Source: Cladorrhinum sp. PSN259 (lineage: Eukaryota > Ascomycota > Sordariomycetes > Sordariales > Podosporaceae). Taken from it: a stretch of DNA of 64,000 nucleotides. The stretch covers positions 1,049,694 to 1,113,693 of the forward strand of contig MU867063.1 in NCBI GenBank assembly GCA_033725935.1, in the 5' to 3' direction. Both the position numbers and the translations under genes were made by a program. The notes beneath the pieces were generated by a model. It searched no databases. It had not been told where the DNA came from and worked only from the letters and a program-made list of their open reading frames with translations. Position 1 is the stretch's first letter, and each line of letters begins with the position of its first letter. Positions 23,373-34,212 of the stretch are shown here, piece by piece.

Positions 23373-24354
23373 GCCATCTGGTGCTTTTCTGTGCGCTGTT
23401 GCACTGCGGCTTCTTCCACATCATGCCACCCCTCTCAATCTTGCTGTTCGCTTGACGCGGTTTATTTTCTTGTCCTTGATCTGCGTCTTGGTCTGTTTCG
23501 GATATATTGCCCATGCTGGTGCTTCTCTGGAGATGCGCCGCTCATATGACTCTCTACATACATACTCCTTTACTCAGGGCGCCAGGGTTTGTGTAACAAA
23601 ACAGCTTTGCGGTAGTGTATCATGAATTACCAGACAGCGACCCAGGTCAGGACCCAAGGTGGGCAGGGCGGTGAGCTGTAATATGCGAGTAGTCCCCGAT
23701 CACGAACTTAAATTGTACCAGATGCATTTAGAGTAGGCCGGTGAGAAGGGGTATATTGCTGATTCATTGATCAGCACACCGAGCATGACTATCAAGGTTC
23801 TTTAGGAGCCCCTTGGCCAAAATGACTTTGAACAAGTGGGTTTGCACCATCACAAGCAGAGAGTTGTGATATTGGCACAGCACAACTTTGGTGAAGCATT
23901 TCAAAGACCCAAGTTCCACATTGCCTCCCTGCACACGAGTTGTACTCGCAAGTTACAACTTCTCCATCTAAAGATCATGTTCATGTTAGTACCCACATGG
24001 ATGTATAGCATGTATGTATGTATATGGTAGTATTCGCTGCGGGAGGCGCCAACCGAACCGTGCTCATCTATTATGCCGGCAAGGGTGCCCAGGAAAAAAA
24101 AAAAGAAAAAAAAAAAAAAGGGGGAACTGAGACAAACAAAACCCTCTTTTACTATATTGCGGTGGCATCAACCTTTGACATGACATGACATATGCCCCCC
24201 CTCCCCGAAGGTGAGACATTATAATTACAACAAGAACAATAAACATGCAATGGCGGTCAAAGTCGGTCAGTTAGTCTTTGTTGAGGGCATGACGCTTGAA
24301 AAACAGACAAACCTAGCCGCCGAGGGTTTTAATAATGAACTTGAGTTGAGTCCA

Positions 24355-24380
24355 ATGTGTGCGTGTGTGTGTGTGTGTGC
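24355..24380. repeat. (GT)n microsatellite
   Basis: About ten GT units, with one GC interruption near the start, in noncoding DNA. Confidence 0.88.
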
Positions 24381-24700
24381 AACGGATGACTGCAGAAAAA
24401 GGGGGAACAGGGGTCAAGCTCCAAAAAAAAAAATTGTGGTGGAACTGAGACAATCTTGCGCGCGCGCGGAAATCTTCATCAAAACCGACTGATGACAATA
24501 AAAGGGCTGGCTGCTGTATGTTCTCGGACCTTAAATTCTTGATATCGGCTTGTTGCAGATTTCACACAATCTCTGGCGGTGAAGGAAATCTCTCTCTTCC
24601 TCTCTCTCTCTCTCTCGGAGAGAGACATTGAAGAATTCAAGCAGTGGGTGGAATTAAAAGAGAAGAAGGAAAAAAAGCCTAGAATGCCCAATCTAGCTTT

Positions 24701-27700
24701 TACCGAGAAAAGGCAAGATATTCGATGATGAGGCGGTCGATAACTATCTTTCTAAGAAAACAAAAATCTAATAACGAATTCTTTTTTAGATGTAACAATA
24801 ACCTTGATATCGGGCAATGGCATAAAGGTGGTGTGACAGGGGAAAGCAGGTAGGTTATTGCTACCAAGTCAAGACTGACATGTATAAACTAGGTAAGTAA
24901 GACATTCCAGGGTAACATCTGTGGGAAAAAAAAGACATGTTTATTTCACCGAGAGTCTGATTATCGGAAAACTGCAGGTGCTGCGTGGTGAAGTACAATG
25001 CTAAGACTCACGGTCAAAAAAGGGGTTACTGGAGACATTTTCCAAAGAAAATGTAACCCAAGCCTTTTGACCCGAGACATGAGCTGAAAAGGCGCAATGT
25101 ATTTCTCCATACAATGTTCTCTCCTTCTGATTTTATGATGATGGTGTGTCTGTCTTATAAGTAGCACAACGGTTGGGGTAGACCTCGAGGTATGTCTTTC
25201 CCCCTTCCCTGTTGTGAGACCTTCGGCTGCCTACTTCGAACAACAAAGTGACGTGAGGGGGACGTCTGTCCTGATTGGTCTTGATATTCCACGCAAAAAG
25301 TAGCTTTCAACTTCCAAGTCAATCAGCCAGGGGCAATCCTTGTTGCTAGCAACTTGATGGCCTGTCTCTCCAGGATGACCGTTGTTGCATCTCGAGTATA
25401 CAGTCTCTTCGGAGAATCCCACTCATCATTCCGATCAGAGATAGGGAAGGAGAGAGCACAGCCGGAAGTATATTACCCAAGTTGAGAATACGTACATGCC
25501 ACGCAGCCCAAGGCGGGGAAAAGCTAACAGCTTCCGTAGTACAAAGCACGCCAGTAGGTACATGTACCTGAGCACCGAACGAGCTGATGGTGCTTCCCCT
25601 TTCCTGCCTGCTCTCACACCCTAACCTGACCTAGGCTGCATATAACCAGTCACGACTGCAGCTTGCTATATGCATCGCGTCATGGGCATGCAAGGCTTGT
25701 CACTTTTTCTTAATTCGGCCTTCCAATCTCGTTCCGCGAATCTGATCCGTCCATTCGGGTCACACAGATTCATATATGTAATGTATATGTCCGAGGCTGG
25801 ACCTAGTGTGTCTCAGTTGCTGTACATGTAGTCATTGCGGAGGAAGAGAAGCAAGAGGCCTATCTCTTTGACCGGCTGCGTCTTTTGACTCGCATAACTC
25901 TGGTTTTATTTCTTGATGCAAGATATTGATACATCCCATTGCCCAAGACAGGAGCTGGGCATAAACAACATTAGCATTGGGGGATCGACGGCGCCAGCAG
26001 GTTTTCTCGTTTCAGGCCGCAGCTGCGTGCAAGTCATTTGCTGCTGCTTCAGCCAATGACAAACTGACACAAGGGAACTCGTAAACGAGCGGATATGTCC
26101 CAAGCATGAAGATGTGAACTAACGTGCTGCAAAAGATCATAATCCGGGCTGGATGGCCCGGTGGTCACTTTTCCGATCAGCTGGTTGAGGGGTGATTTAG
26201 AGATCACAGATGCAGGTGATAGAAGCTCGGCGAGATCGGCTACCACAAAATCGCTCCGTCGTTAAGGGTCTACTGTGTTTAGATAAAGATCTACTGTGTA
26301 GAATGTATAAGCCCGTGGATTTGTGCTAGCTGAAAGGCATCCTCCGCAGAAGCAAGCAGCAGACCCGACGTAGCGGGACATGCACACGGGGACGGACGTT
26401 GGACGGAGACTACGGCAACGTGACAACCGTCGCAGCGGAAGGAAGGGAGAAAAAAAGCCAAGAAGCGAGAATCAGATGCCATGGGAAAGGGGGAGAGGGG
26501 GATGGGGACATGCCCGTCACAGTCTGACAGTTTCCCATACCCACCAGCACATTTACCTCACTCGAATCCCCCCTCAACACCATCCTAGTATTCTACGCCT
26601 CATTGCTTGCCCACATGACTGACATTCGATATGACAGGACGGCTAGCTGCTTCATCTGAGCGGCTGGCGGCGGACGAGTCCCCCGCTCACCGACTTCAAT
26701 CAATCGCGAGCCCTCATCAACTCCAAACAAGGTCTCCCCTACCCTCAGTCACGCCCCTTCTTGCCCAATGCGCGCCAAGGCAATGTTGTGTATGTCTATC
26801 GCCTTTTGGCAATCTCAATATTCTGGCCGCCTCGCTGCCGTGCGTCGCCGACGAAGACCAGCTCCTCACACACGACGCCTTGCGCTTGAAGCCCATTCCA
26901 GCATCCAGCGTCCAGAATCCGTCATCTTGCATACCTTTGTCTCCCCATGTTGAGACAAAGTCACCAAAGTCACTCGATGAAACTCGACAGATCGATACCT
27001 CCAAAGTGACCTGTCACTTTCATCTCCCCACAAACGCCGCTCTGCATCTCCCCTCACCCCAGCCCTGGCATATCCAGTCCAGTCAACCAATATCCAACCA
27101 AGCAGGAACCTTCTCTCTTCCCCCAGTCTGCCTGGAACTTTCCTACCCGGGACTTCCCCTCTAGTCCACACCGATATGCCTCGGAATGCCCCATCAAAGA
27201 GAGAGAAAGACGAGGCGCGCGAGAAATGTGACTTGTCGCTCTGCACACCGACCCTCTCCGGTCTCAAATGTCTCAGAAATAAACGACTCCCATAAAATTA
27301 AAATTAAAAAAGAAAGAAAAGAAATCAAATGGTCGTCACCACGCAGCGACCCCAGTCAATGTTTCTCGGTTCCTCAAAGCACACAGACACGTTAGCTTTA
27401 TTGCACAAAAAAAAAAAGAAGAAAGCAAAAACTGAAAGGAAACGAGAGAAGAGAAAACAGAAGGTGACACGTAACAAACAGGTTTTGGTTCTAGGTGTTG
27501 ATAAAAGAGCTCGTTTGTTTTCTTTTTCTTGTTCTTCTCAGCCCTTGTCCAGAATTGGATGACTGCAGGACAGTCGAACGCATTGGGAGGACCCCTCCTG
27601 CTGTTCTGGTTCTGTTTTTGTCCTGAATTTTGTCGATCACCGGGACGGTAGATCAACAAGCTTCTTGACAAGTCATAAAATCCCATACCCAAAACTAACA

Positions 27701-28571
27701 TTTGCAGAAAGTGCATGTTCCGCTGAAAACTGGCATTGGGATTTGATGATAGCGTGGGATCTTGGAGGGGAGGGCTAGAGTGGTCCAAAAAAACGCCACA
27801 AACAGAGACTGGGAACTAGAGATGAACTGTTGCTGAGCGTGTTGCTGCAGGAGGTCGATCTCTTCCTCTCTCTCACTCGCCTCTCAACGTCTCACACATA
27901 AAATTCCACAAAAGGAGCATTCGGTGCTTCTCCGGAGGGAGGGCCTGGAACCGGAGGTGGTTCTCCTTTAGCGTTGTGCTGAGTCTTGTCTCCTTACCGG
28001 TTACACAGGCGACGTTGTGAGAAAGTGAGGCGGCTTAGGACGGTACCCACGATGTTGGCACCAAGTTAATTAATGTTCCTTTTAGTACATAATACGGCAG
28101 GCAAGAAAGCAAGATGGTTGGGGGGACAGGCAAGCAGATTGGGGCAACTCTTGCGCGCGTGGCAACATCGGCGCTATCGATTTTGAGGACCGTCGATAGG
28201 CCGCCTGCCCCAGCCGAGATCTGTTGGTGACAACAAATTTGGTGGCTCCGATGCAGTCAATTGCTGAAACGGCAAGTGGTATCCGTACTGCTGTGATCAC
28301 GAAGATGTGAAGATGAAGGGAGGTGGAATTAGTGAGTAGCACAGCTGGAAGAAGAGCATGAATAGAGCCAACGCATGTGAATTGCTCTGCGAGAAAAGGA
28401 ACCCATCGTTTTCTGGAGACCGTTAGTAGTAAGTTATGCTTCGCTGCAGGTCGGTAATGCACCTTAGATCAAGCATGAGAGAGTAAACAGTTGTTCGAGT
28501 CGTGTGGTATTGTCTTGGTGTATACACCAATGGCCTGCCCAAGGTTGGGCTCACTGTTGACGGCCTCATCT
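24701..28571. other. Gene-poor interval, right part up to the 3' end of dsl1
   Basis: No supported coding region. From about 26500 to 27170 the plus strand is markedly C-rich and G-poor, like the leaders of the plus-strand genes in this window (33.2-34.2 kb and 40.9-41.7 kb), and it contains an open frame at 26631-27164 with no recognisable domain. A-rich DNA follows at 27295-27480. The last few hundred bases should hold the dsl1 3' UTR. The C-rich block could be the leader of an unrecognised or noncoding transcript. Confidence 0.45.
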
Positions 28572-31358
28572 TCACTCCCCACCCTTCGGGTTAGGGCTTG
28601 CTCTAATCTCTTTGACCACCTCCCTCGTTCTGGCATTGTCCTCGAAGCTTGCCATAACCAGATCCACGACCTCATCCACCGTAAAATAGAGACTTAGCTC
28701 TCCTTCAATCCATAAGAACCTCACATCTCTCAAATTGCTCTGTAGTACCTCGCTGAGGTACTTGAGGCGTAGCCAAAGGCTAGCAAACTGCGCAGTGGAT
28801 GGGACCTTTGACCCAGGTGATAAGAACAGATCATCGAGCTCCTCGACTGCGGCGATCTGCTTGGCAATGTTGTATGCCTCGTCCTGGCCAATCGATGGCA
28901 ACTCCATAACATCCGTAATGAGTTTCGAGGCGACAGCGTCAATTAAAGACCCAACAGCTTGTTGCCACACAGATCGGGCAACGACGGATTCCCAGGTAAC
29001 CGCCATGGATCGCAAATGCGAGATGGCAGCAGATACACATGCTTCCGTATCGTCTTGCTGGAAAACGTTCTGCTCGCCGCCCAGCCTGTCTCGCAGTATC
29101 GTTTTGTGAACACTTATTTCGTTGGTGTATGCGCGGTTGGCGAACGCTTTCAAAGACTTGATGTCATTATCTAACCGTAGCATGTTTTGTGCTCGCTTGC
29201 TAATGTCGTCCCGGGCTTTCCATGCAGAAGCAAAGTCTGCCAGCTTATCTGCTAGCCAATTTGCGTCGTTATATAGGTACCTGGGTTTGTGTTAGAATGG
29301 AATTTCTACTGTAACGAGTGCATACACTTACATGTTTCCTCCAGGCTGGGGAGAATAGTAGTATGGAGAGACAGCCCTGAGCATGGCTAGGACAAGTGTT
29401 GGAAGCCCGAAGAGCCCTGCCGCTGCTGTCGCTACGGGGCTGTTCGCATACCGTTCATCTGTCAGTGCGGCTCCATCTTCAGCGATAGCAAAGAGCAAGT
29501 CCAGAATGGGCTGTGGGTTTGACGAGATGCTGTAAGTCTCTTTCAAAGTCAACTCTCTGGTTTCCGTGCCGGACCTTCCACCATCTTTTTTACTCTGCTC
29601 TTTTCCGTCATTTCCATCGTCGCCCCATCCCCAAGCTTCAACGGCATCATCTTCCTCCTCTTCCTTGCCGCTCTTCTTGGTTTCCTCCTTCAGATGCTCC
29701 TCCTCACCAGCTTCATCGCCCCACCCCCACGCATCAGCCCCATCATCCTCCCCAGCTTCTGGTGGCTTCCCTGTTGTATCCTTTGTCGTTTCTGCCTCAC
29801 CATCGTCCCAAGCCCCCCAGCCATGGTCGTCGTCAGTATCAGCTGTAGCGCCGTTTGCTGCCAGTTGCTGCCCTTCAGACTTTGATACCATCTGCTTTTC
29901 AATCTTTTCTGCTCGTGTCGGATTTCCCAGACCCTTTGATAGTCTGGTTCGAACTGTATCCAATGCCGCTTCTCTGCATTTTGAGAGCCAAACCCTAGGG
30001 GCGCTCTCAGTCCATTCTTGAAGATCACCAAAATTTGAGAACCCAAGCAACTTCAGGCTCTCACAGAAGTCCTTCGCCAGTTTAATAATTTCCTGGAACC
30101 TTTCCATGTCTTTTAGAGATGAAGGAACGGCCGAATCTAACCAAACAGTAGTAATTCCGTGGATTACTTCAGGAAGGAGGGTTGAAGATATCGTTTCGAC
30201 AAGGTCAGCGGGTAGCCTCTGCACGAGGAATGCAAGCACTTTCTCGAGGTCCGCGAATAACGACTTGACTGATTTATCTGCAGATGCTTGCAGCTCCAAG
30301 ATGTTCTGGCAGACTGGGTTACTAATAATTACCAAAACTGTACGTGATCACTTACATCTTGAATATGAATTCCAGGCAGCGTGCCGCTAGTAATATCCAT
30401 TCTCGGGATCAGGACAGCCTTGTTAATATCTTTCCAGAGCTGTTCCATTCGCTGATCAACCTCCTTGTAAGCCTGGAGACCTATTACGGCGTCCGCGAGT
30501 GTCATTGGCTCATCTACGCTGGTTAGATATGTCTACGACTGCGCGAATGTGGTCGAACAAGCTGAACCTACCTTCACGGGAGCTACTGATCATGACCTTT
30601 TGGTTTTCGACATCGACGTGAATAAGCGTTCTCCACACACGATCAAATACTTCATGGACATCGGATTTAAGTTCAAAGGCTCTGATATCGAGCAGTTTGA
30701 CAGCCCGACAAGACCTATTCACCGGTATCGCATCGAGTTCCTTCCAGGATTCTGGCGAGGGGTTAGCAGTTAGCCAACCCACAAGGCTAGGACCTGCTCA
30801 CTTTCGAGCAAATGCAGGGCATCGAGTATCCTCCTTTCATCTCGTGCCTGTTCAACTTGATCTAGGGTTTGGTTCACAGTCTTGATTCCCCTAAGGGCTT
30901 CTTGTACTTGGGCATTGTAGCTCAGCTCGCGAACAAGGAACTGCGCCTTTGCCTCGGCTTCTTGCAGAGCTTTCCCGGACACGACGGGGGCTTCAGATGA
31001 CTTGATGATTTCGTTTGCGAGGGCTTTCGACCGGAGCATATCATCCTGAACTGATTGCGCATTCTTTCGCCATGCGTGGACATCATCGGCGGTTTCCTCG
31101 TTAATCGCATGTATTTCGGCCTAATAATTCAAGTAGACTTAGCAAGATTCGAGGACACATCAGAGCAATGTCACTGGAGATCCTTCGTACTTGGAGCGCA
31201 GCTTTAGCGTTGGCGAGGGCCTTGATTGCTTCAGGAAGGGCAGCAACATCAATCGCTAAAGACGACACGTTTTCTTCAGGAAATGCGCCGTCGACAGAAA
31301 AATCGACAAGTGCCTGGGCAACCTGTGCCGTCGGAGCGGCTTGCGCTGGGGTATCCAT
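28572..31358 (-). CDS. dsl1: Dsl1/Zw10-type vesicle tethering subunit
   Basis: Subunit of the ER-resident Dsl1 (NRZ) tether that captures COPI vesicles from the Golgi. Six exons: 31358-31191, 31120-30802, 30751-30572, 30513-30356, 30305-29332 and 29280-28572. Introns are 50-70 nt with GT...AG ends, all phases join, and the protein has 835 residues. The N-terminal part is helical. An acidic linker carries three Trp repeats: WGAWDD (about 438-443), WGWGD (468-472) and WGWGDD (500-505). In yeast Dsl1 the acidic Trp-containing 'lasso' binds alpha- and delta-COP. The C-terminal half (for example MYLYNDANWLADKLADF and WESVVARSVWQQAVGSLID) is Zw10/Dsl1-like. It is divergent from eL36 with 564 bp between starts. 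Splice sites were placed by reading frame; the exon 4/5 acceptor has a nearby out-of-frame alternative. Family call good; exact Dsl1 versus Zw10 naming is convention. Confidence 0.85.
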
Positions 31359-31922
31359 CGTGTACTATTGCATTCGTACTTCGCTGTAAGCTGAGTGATG
31401 AGAGGTAAGCTGTACGGAATCTGGAACCTGGCCTGAAGCAAGTGACGTCGGTGGATGCCACCTAAGCTTCTCCCAGGGATTATTCTCAGGTAGCCAAGTG
31501 AGTTGATTTTGGGTGTGATGATTTGGCTGAAAGGCCTAGATTATTATGATATTTGTGCAGAAATCGCACTTGGAATTAGAAGTATTAGAAAGTTGTCACA
31601 CTTGCGATAAAAGTTCGAGATTCTCTCTCATCAACACTGTCTCCAATTGGAGTTGGGCTGTCGTTCGTTCAGAAGCTTGCGACCCTTGTCCTAGAATCCC
31701 AGTCCCATGTCAAATCGCTTGAGGAAGTCGCGAGTGCTAAGGTGGGGCCAAGAACCCCTTCGGCAGCTGTCTCGCAGCTGTATTCTGCCGAGAGACTGAT
31801 AAGCTCCACCCACCTTTCGAACTTTTGCCCTGGTCAACTCTGGCGCACAAAACCCACTTCTGACTTTTTTTCGCTTTTCTCTTTTCCAACGTCACGACGA
31901 CATTCACGGCATCACCAGCAAA
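31359..31922. promoter_or_regulatory. Bidirectional promoter region, dsl1 / eL36
   Basis: 564 bp between the two divergent start codons, so it must hold both promoters. A CRE-like TGACGTC lies near 31443. A CT-rich stretch with ACGTCACGACGAC just before the eL36 start is a likely transcription start zone. No telobox (CCCTAA) is seen here. No binding protein is known from this sequence. Confidence 0.6.
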
Positions 31923-32595
31923 ATGGCCGCTACCAAGGAGACTCCCCGCTCTGGCATTGCCACCGTAAGTTTACCTCTCGATATTCAGTCGACAATCGAA
32001 TTGCTGCAATAATTGCAATTGCACGGTTGTAAATTTGCAGCGTCGATTTGGCGGTATTGAAAATCTATTGCTAGAATATTCAGATGCTAACATGCTGTTG
32101 TTCAGGGTCTCAACAAGGGCCACGTAAGATAAAGCCTTCCATGTCTCACCTCGTGGAGGATCTCTGCAATTGCTTCCTCCTGGAACATGGAGATATCATG
32201 AAGCATTTTCGCGGATGATGGACACCTGGCTAATCTAGTGCTCTTTCCCATAATACAGAAGACCACCGCTCGCGTGAGCAAGCCCCGTGTCAGCCGCACC
32301 AAGGGCCACCTCAGCAAGCGCACCGCTTTCGTCCGTGACCTTGTCAAGGAGGTTGCTGGGTATGTCTCTTCCCGATTTAGTCACATGGATGGACTGGAAG
32401 GAGGTCGCTAACCAGAGGCTCACCACATCTAGCCTTGCTCCCTATGAGCGCCGCATCATCGAATTGCTCCGCAACTCCAAGGATAAGCGTGCTCGCAAGC
32501 TCGCCAAGAAGAAGCTCGGCACCTTCGGGCGTGCTAAGACCAAGGTTGAGGACATGAACCGTGTCATCACCGAGGCTCGCCGCGCTGGCCACTAA
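31923..32595 (+). CDS. RPL36: 60S ribosomal protein eL36
   Basis: Structural protein of the large cytosolic ribosomal subunit. Four exons: 31923-31964, 32106-32123, 32259-32359 and 32433-32595; introns are 141, 135 and 73 nt. The 107-residue product starts MAATKETPRSGIATGLNKGH and carries the conserved RTAFVRDLVKEV and LAPYERRIIELLRNSKDKRA blocks and the basic KRARKLAKKKLGTFGRAK segment, matching family length (about 100-106). Exon 2 is only 18 nt and encodes GLNKGH, with acceptor TTCAG and donor GTAAGA. Intron 1 has a GCTAACA branch site. Reading frame, size and lysine content make this certain; no other frame gives a continuous eL36. Confidence 0.96.
32106..32123 (+). other. RPL36: 18-nt microexon of eL36
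   Basis: Six in-frame codons (GLNKGH) flanked by TTCAG and GTAAGA. They are required because GLNKGH is the conserved eL36 N-terminal motif preceding the KTT/RV segment, and skipping would delete it without a frameshift. Confidence 0.9.
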
Positions 32596-34212
32596 GCGTT
32601 GAATCGTCTTGATGGCGATGAAGGGGGTGGACGTCGAGGGGTTATATGATGGATTTTCAGAAATTTCAGCCACACTGAGTGGAAGCTCGAGGCGTTACAC
32701 AAGGAATCACATCACCGGTATCATTTCCTGGACTGGACTAGATATTACTATACCAGAATCAACTCGCGGTCACCCTTGGGTGAAGATCAACTTGGAATGT
32801 CTCCCTGTGTATCGTGTGCAAAGATATCAAGGTGTCCCGGTGTAAATCGGGCGTGTCAGTACCAATAATTAAAGACAAGATGTAGTTTGTTTCGTCCCGT
32901 TTAATTTAACAGATATCACTTTCTATGCAGAGAACCTCCGTTGCTTCTCCAGCTAGGTTTTGGCCTGGACTCTTTTCATCTGCGAGTGGGTGGAGCCATT
33001 TGCCGACTGTGAATAGTGGACCCTCTTCTCACCCCACCAAACTTCCAGATCGACCTGGTGGTTTTTGGCGGGGTGGTCTGTTGGTGCTTGCCTCCCATTT
33101 CATGAGTAGGTACGACAGCCGGAGTGGCCACACTGTCAGCCCTGTAAGAGACTAAGTGTCGTCTGTTTAAATCTGCAGAGGGAGGGCTCCCGAAAAAAAA
33201 AACCGAAAAAAAACCGGCACATTGTGGGAGGAACACCACTTTAGGCCTTCCGGTCATTCACTCACAAATTCACAAGTCCCACCTGCCAACGGTTTGAGAG
33301 CGGTAAGACCAGCCAAATTCTTCTTCAGTCCCCTCATCAGGCCTTCCGCTGTCTGCTACACCACCATCTCTCGATCAAGAAAAGAACGAAGGAAAAAAAA
33401 GGTTTGTTGGGCCTTCCATATTTTCTTTCATCCATCCAACCTCAGGAAACTGCCACAGCCTTGCAGTTGCTGGTTCCCTCGCCCCAGTCCAACATAGCTG
33501 GGAGCAAGGGCAGGTACCCATCATCATTGGTTTCCGTCCCTTTGGCCAGGCAGCAAGACGACTGTTTGCTGGCGGCCCGCATCTGCATTTGCATTTAGAA
33601 CACCATCGGTATGTAGGTCAGCATCTGAGCACAGTAGCTCAACGCCTTGTTTTCTTTGGTTAGATCTGGGTACAACAGACACTTCCTTCACTCCATTGGT
33701 CTGTATCCCGCCCGAGGATACTCGCTGTTGCTTTTTGGATATTACATATTACCCTTTCCTTTCACTCTGCTCTCCTCTTCATTATACTCCCGTCCCCTGG
33801 GTTACGCGCTCATCGACATCAGGACGGCATGTCTCGATGTCGTCAAAAACATCAGGCTCTTCTTTATGTGTTATTATCCACCCTTCTAGCCGCCGCCTTG
33901 TCCCAGGAGACTTGGGACTACGGGTATGACATGTCTTTTGGCTCTTTGTGCCCCGTGCCCCTAACCCCTTGTCAGCGTCTCATGGAAAACTCCCATCTTA
34001 AATCTCTCCTTGCTGTGCCCCAGCCCAAGCATCATTGTCAGCTCCTGACTTCCGGTCAATCAGCAGTAGTCATATCAAGACGTCTATACAACTATGGATC
34101 GTTCACATATATTTAGTCACCGAGGCGGGACCTCTCTGACTTGCTACGCTCACTTGCTAACCATTTCGTCAGTTATATTCCCGGTGCTATTCACGCCATC
34201 GGCAGCCCAAAC
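32596..34212. other. eL36 3' region and leader/promoter of the M16 peptidase gene
   Basis: The first few hundred bases should be the eL36 3' UTR. From about 33250 on, the plus strand is pyrimidine-rich, consistent with the promoter and leader of the downstream gene. A 95-codon upstream open frame at 33829-34116 begins with a hydrophobic, signal-like segment (LLYVLLSTLLAAALS) but resembles no known protein and is out of context. It could be an upstream ORF in the leader. Confidence 0.5.

Larger units (their letters stand above)
20101..24700. other. Gene-poor interval, simple-repeat-rich part
   Basis: Dense in low-complexity DNA: poly(T) and poly(A) runs, a C6-7T array, a GGATTGAT minisatellite, several (CA)n or (GT)n tracts, a T20-(GGT)n junction, a short alternating GCGCGCGCG run near 24460 and CT-rich DNA at 24594-24618. 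The open frames here mostly read through these repeats (His-Thr, Val-Cys or Phe runs) and are not genes. Confidence 0.6.

Noticed and set aside
22720..23455. Long frames on both strands with Val-Cys or His-Thr repeats
   Set aside because: They translate the compound CA repeat; not coding.
26631..27164. 177-codon plus-strand frame in C-rich DNA
   Set aside because: The open length is explained by the C-rich, stop-poor composition; Pro/Ser/Leu-rich with no motif. Kept only as a leader-like block.
28590..28600. GGGTTAGGG telobox-like word
   Set aside because: It is inside the last codons of dsl1 (antisense of ...PNPKGGE) and explained by coding sequence.
31965..32258. Possible box C/D snoRNA in the eL36 introns
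   Set aside because: A GATGATGG word resembles a C box in intron 2, but no CTGA D box lies at a proper place and no terminal stem is seen.
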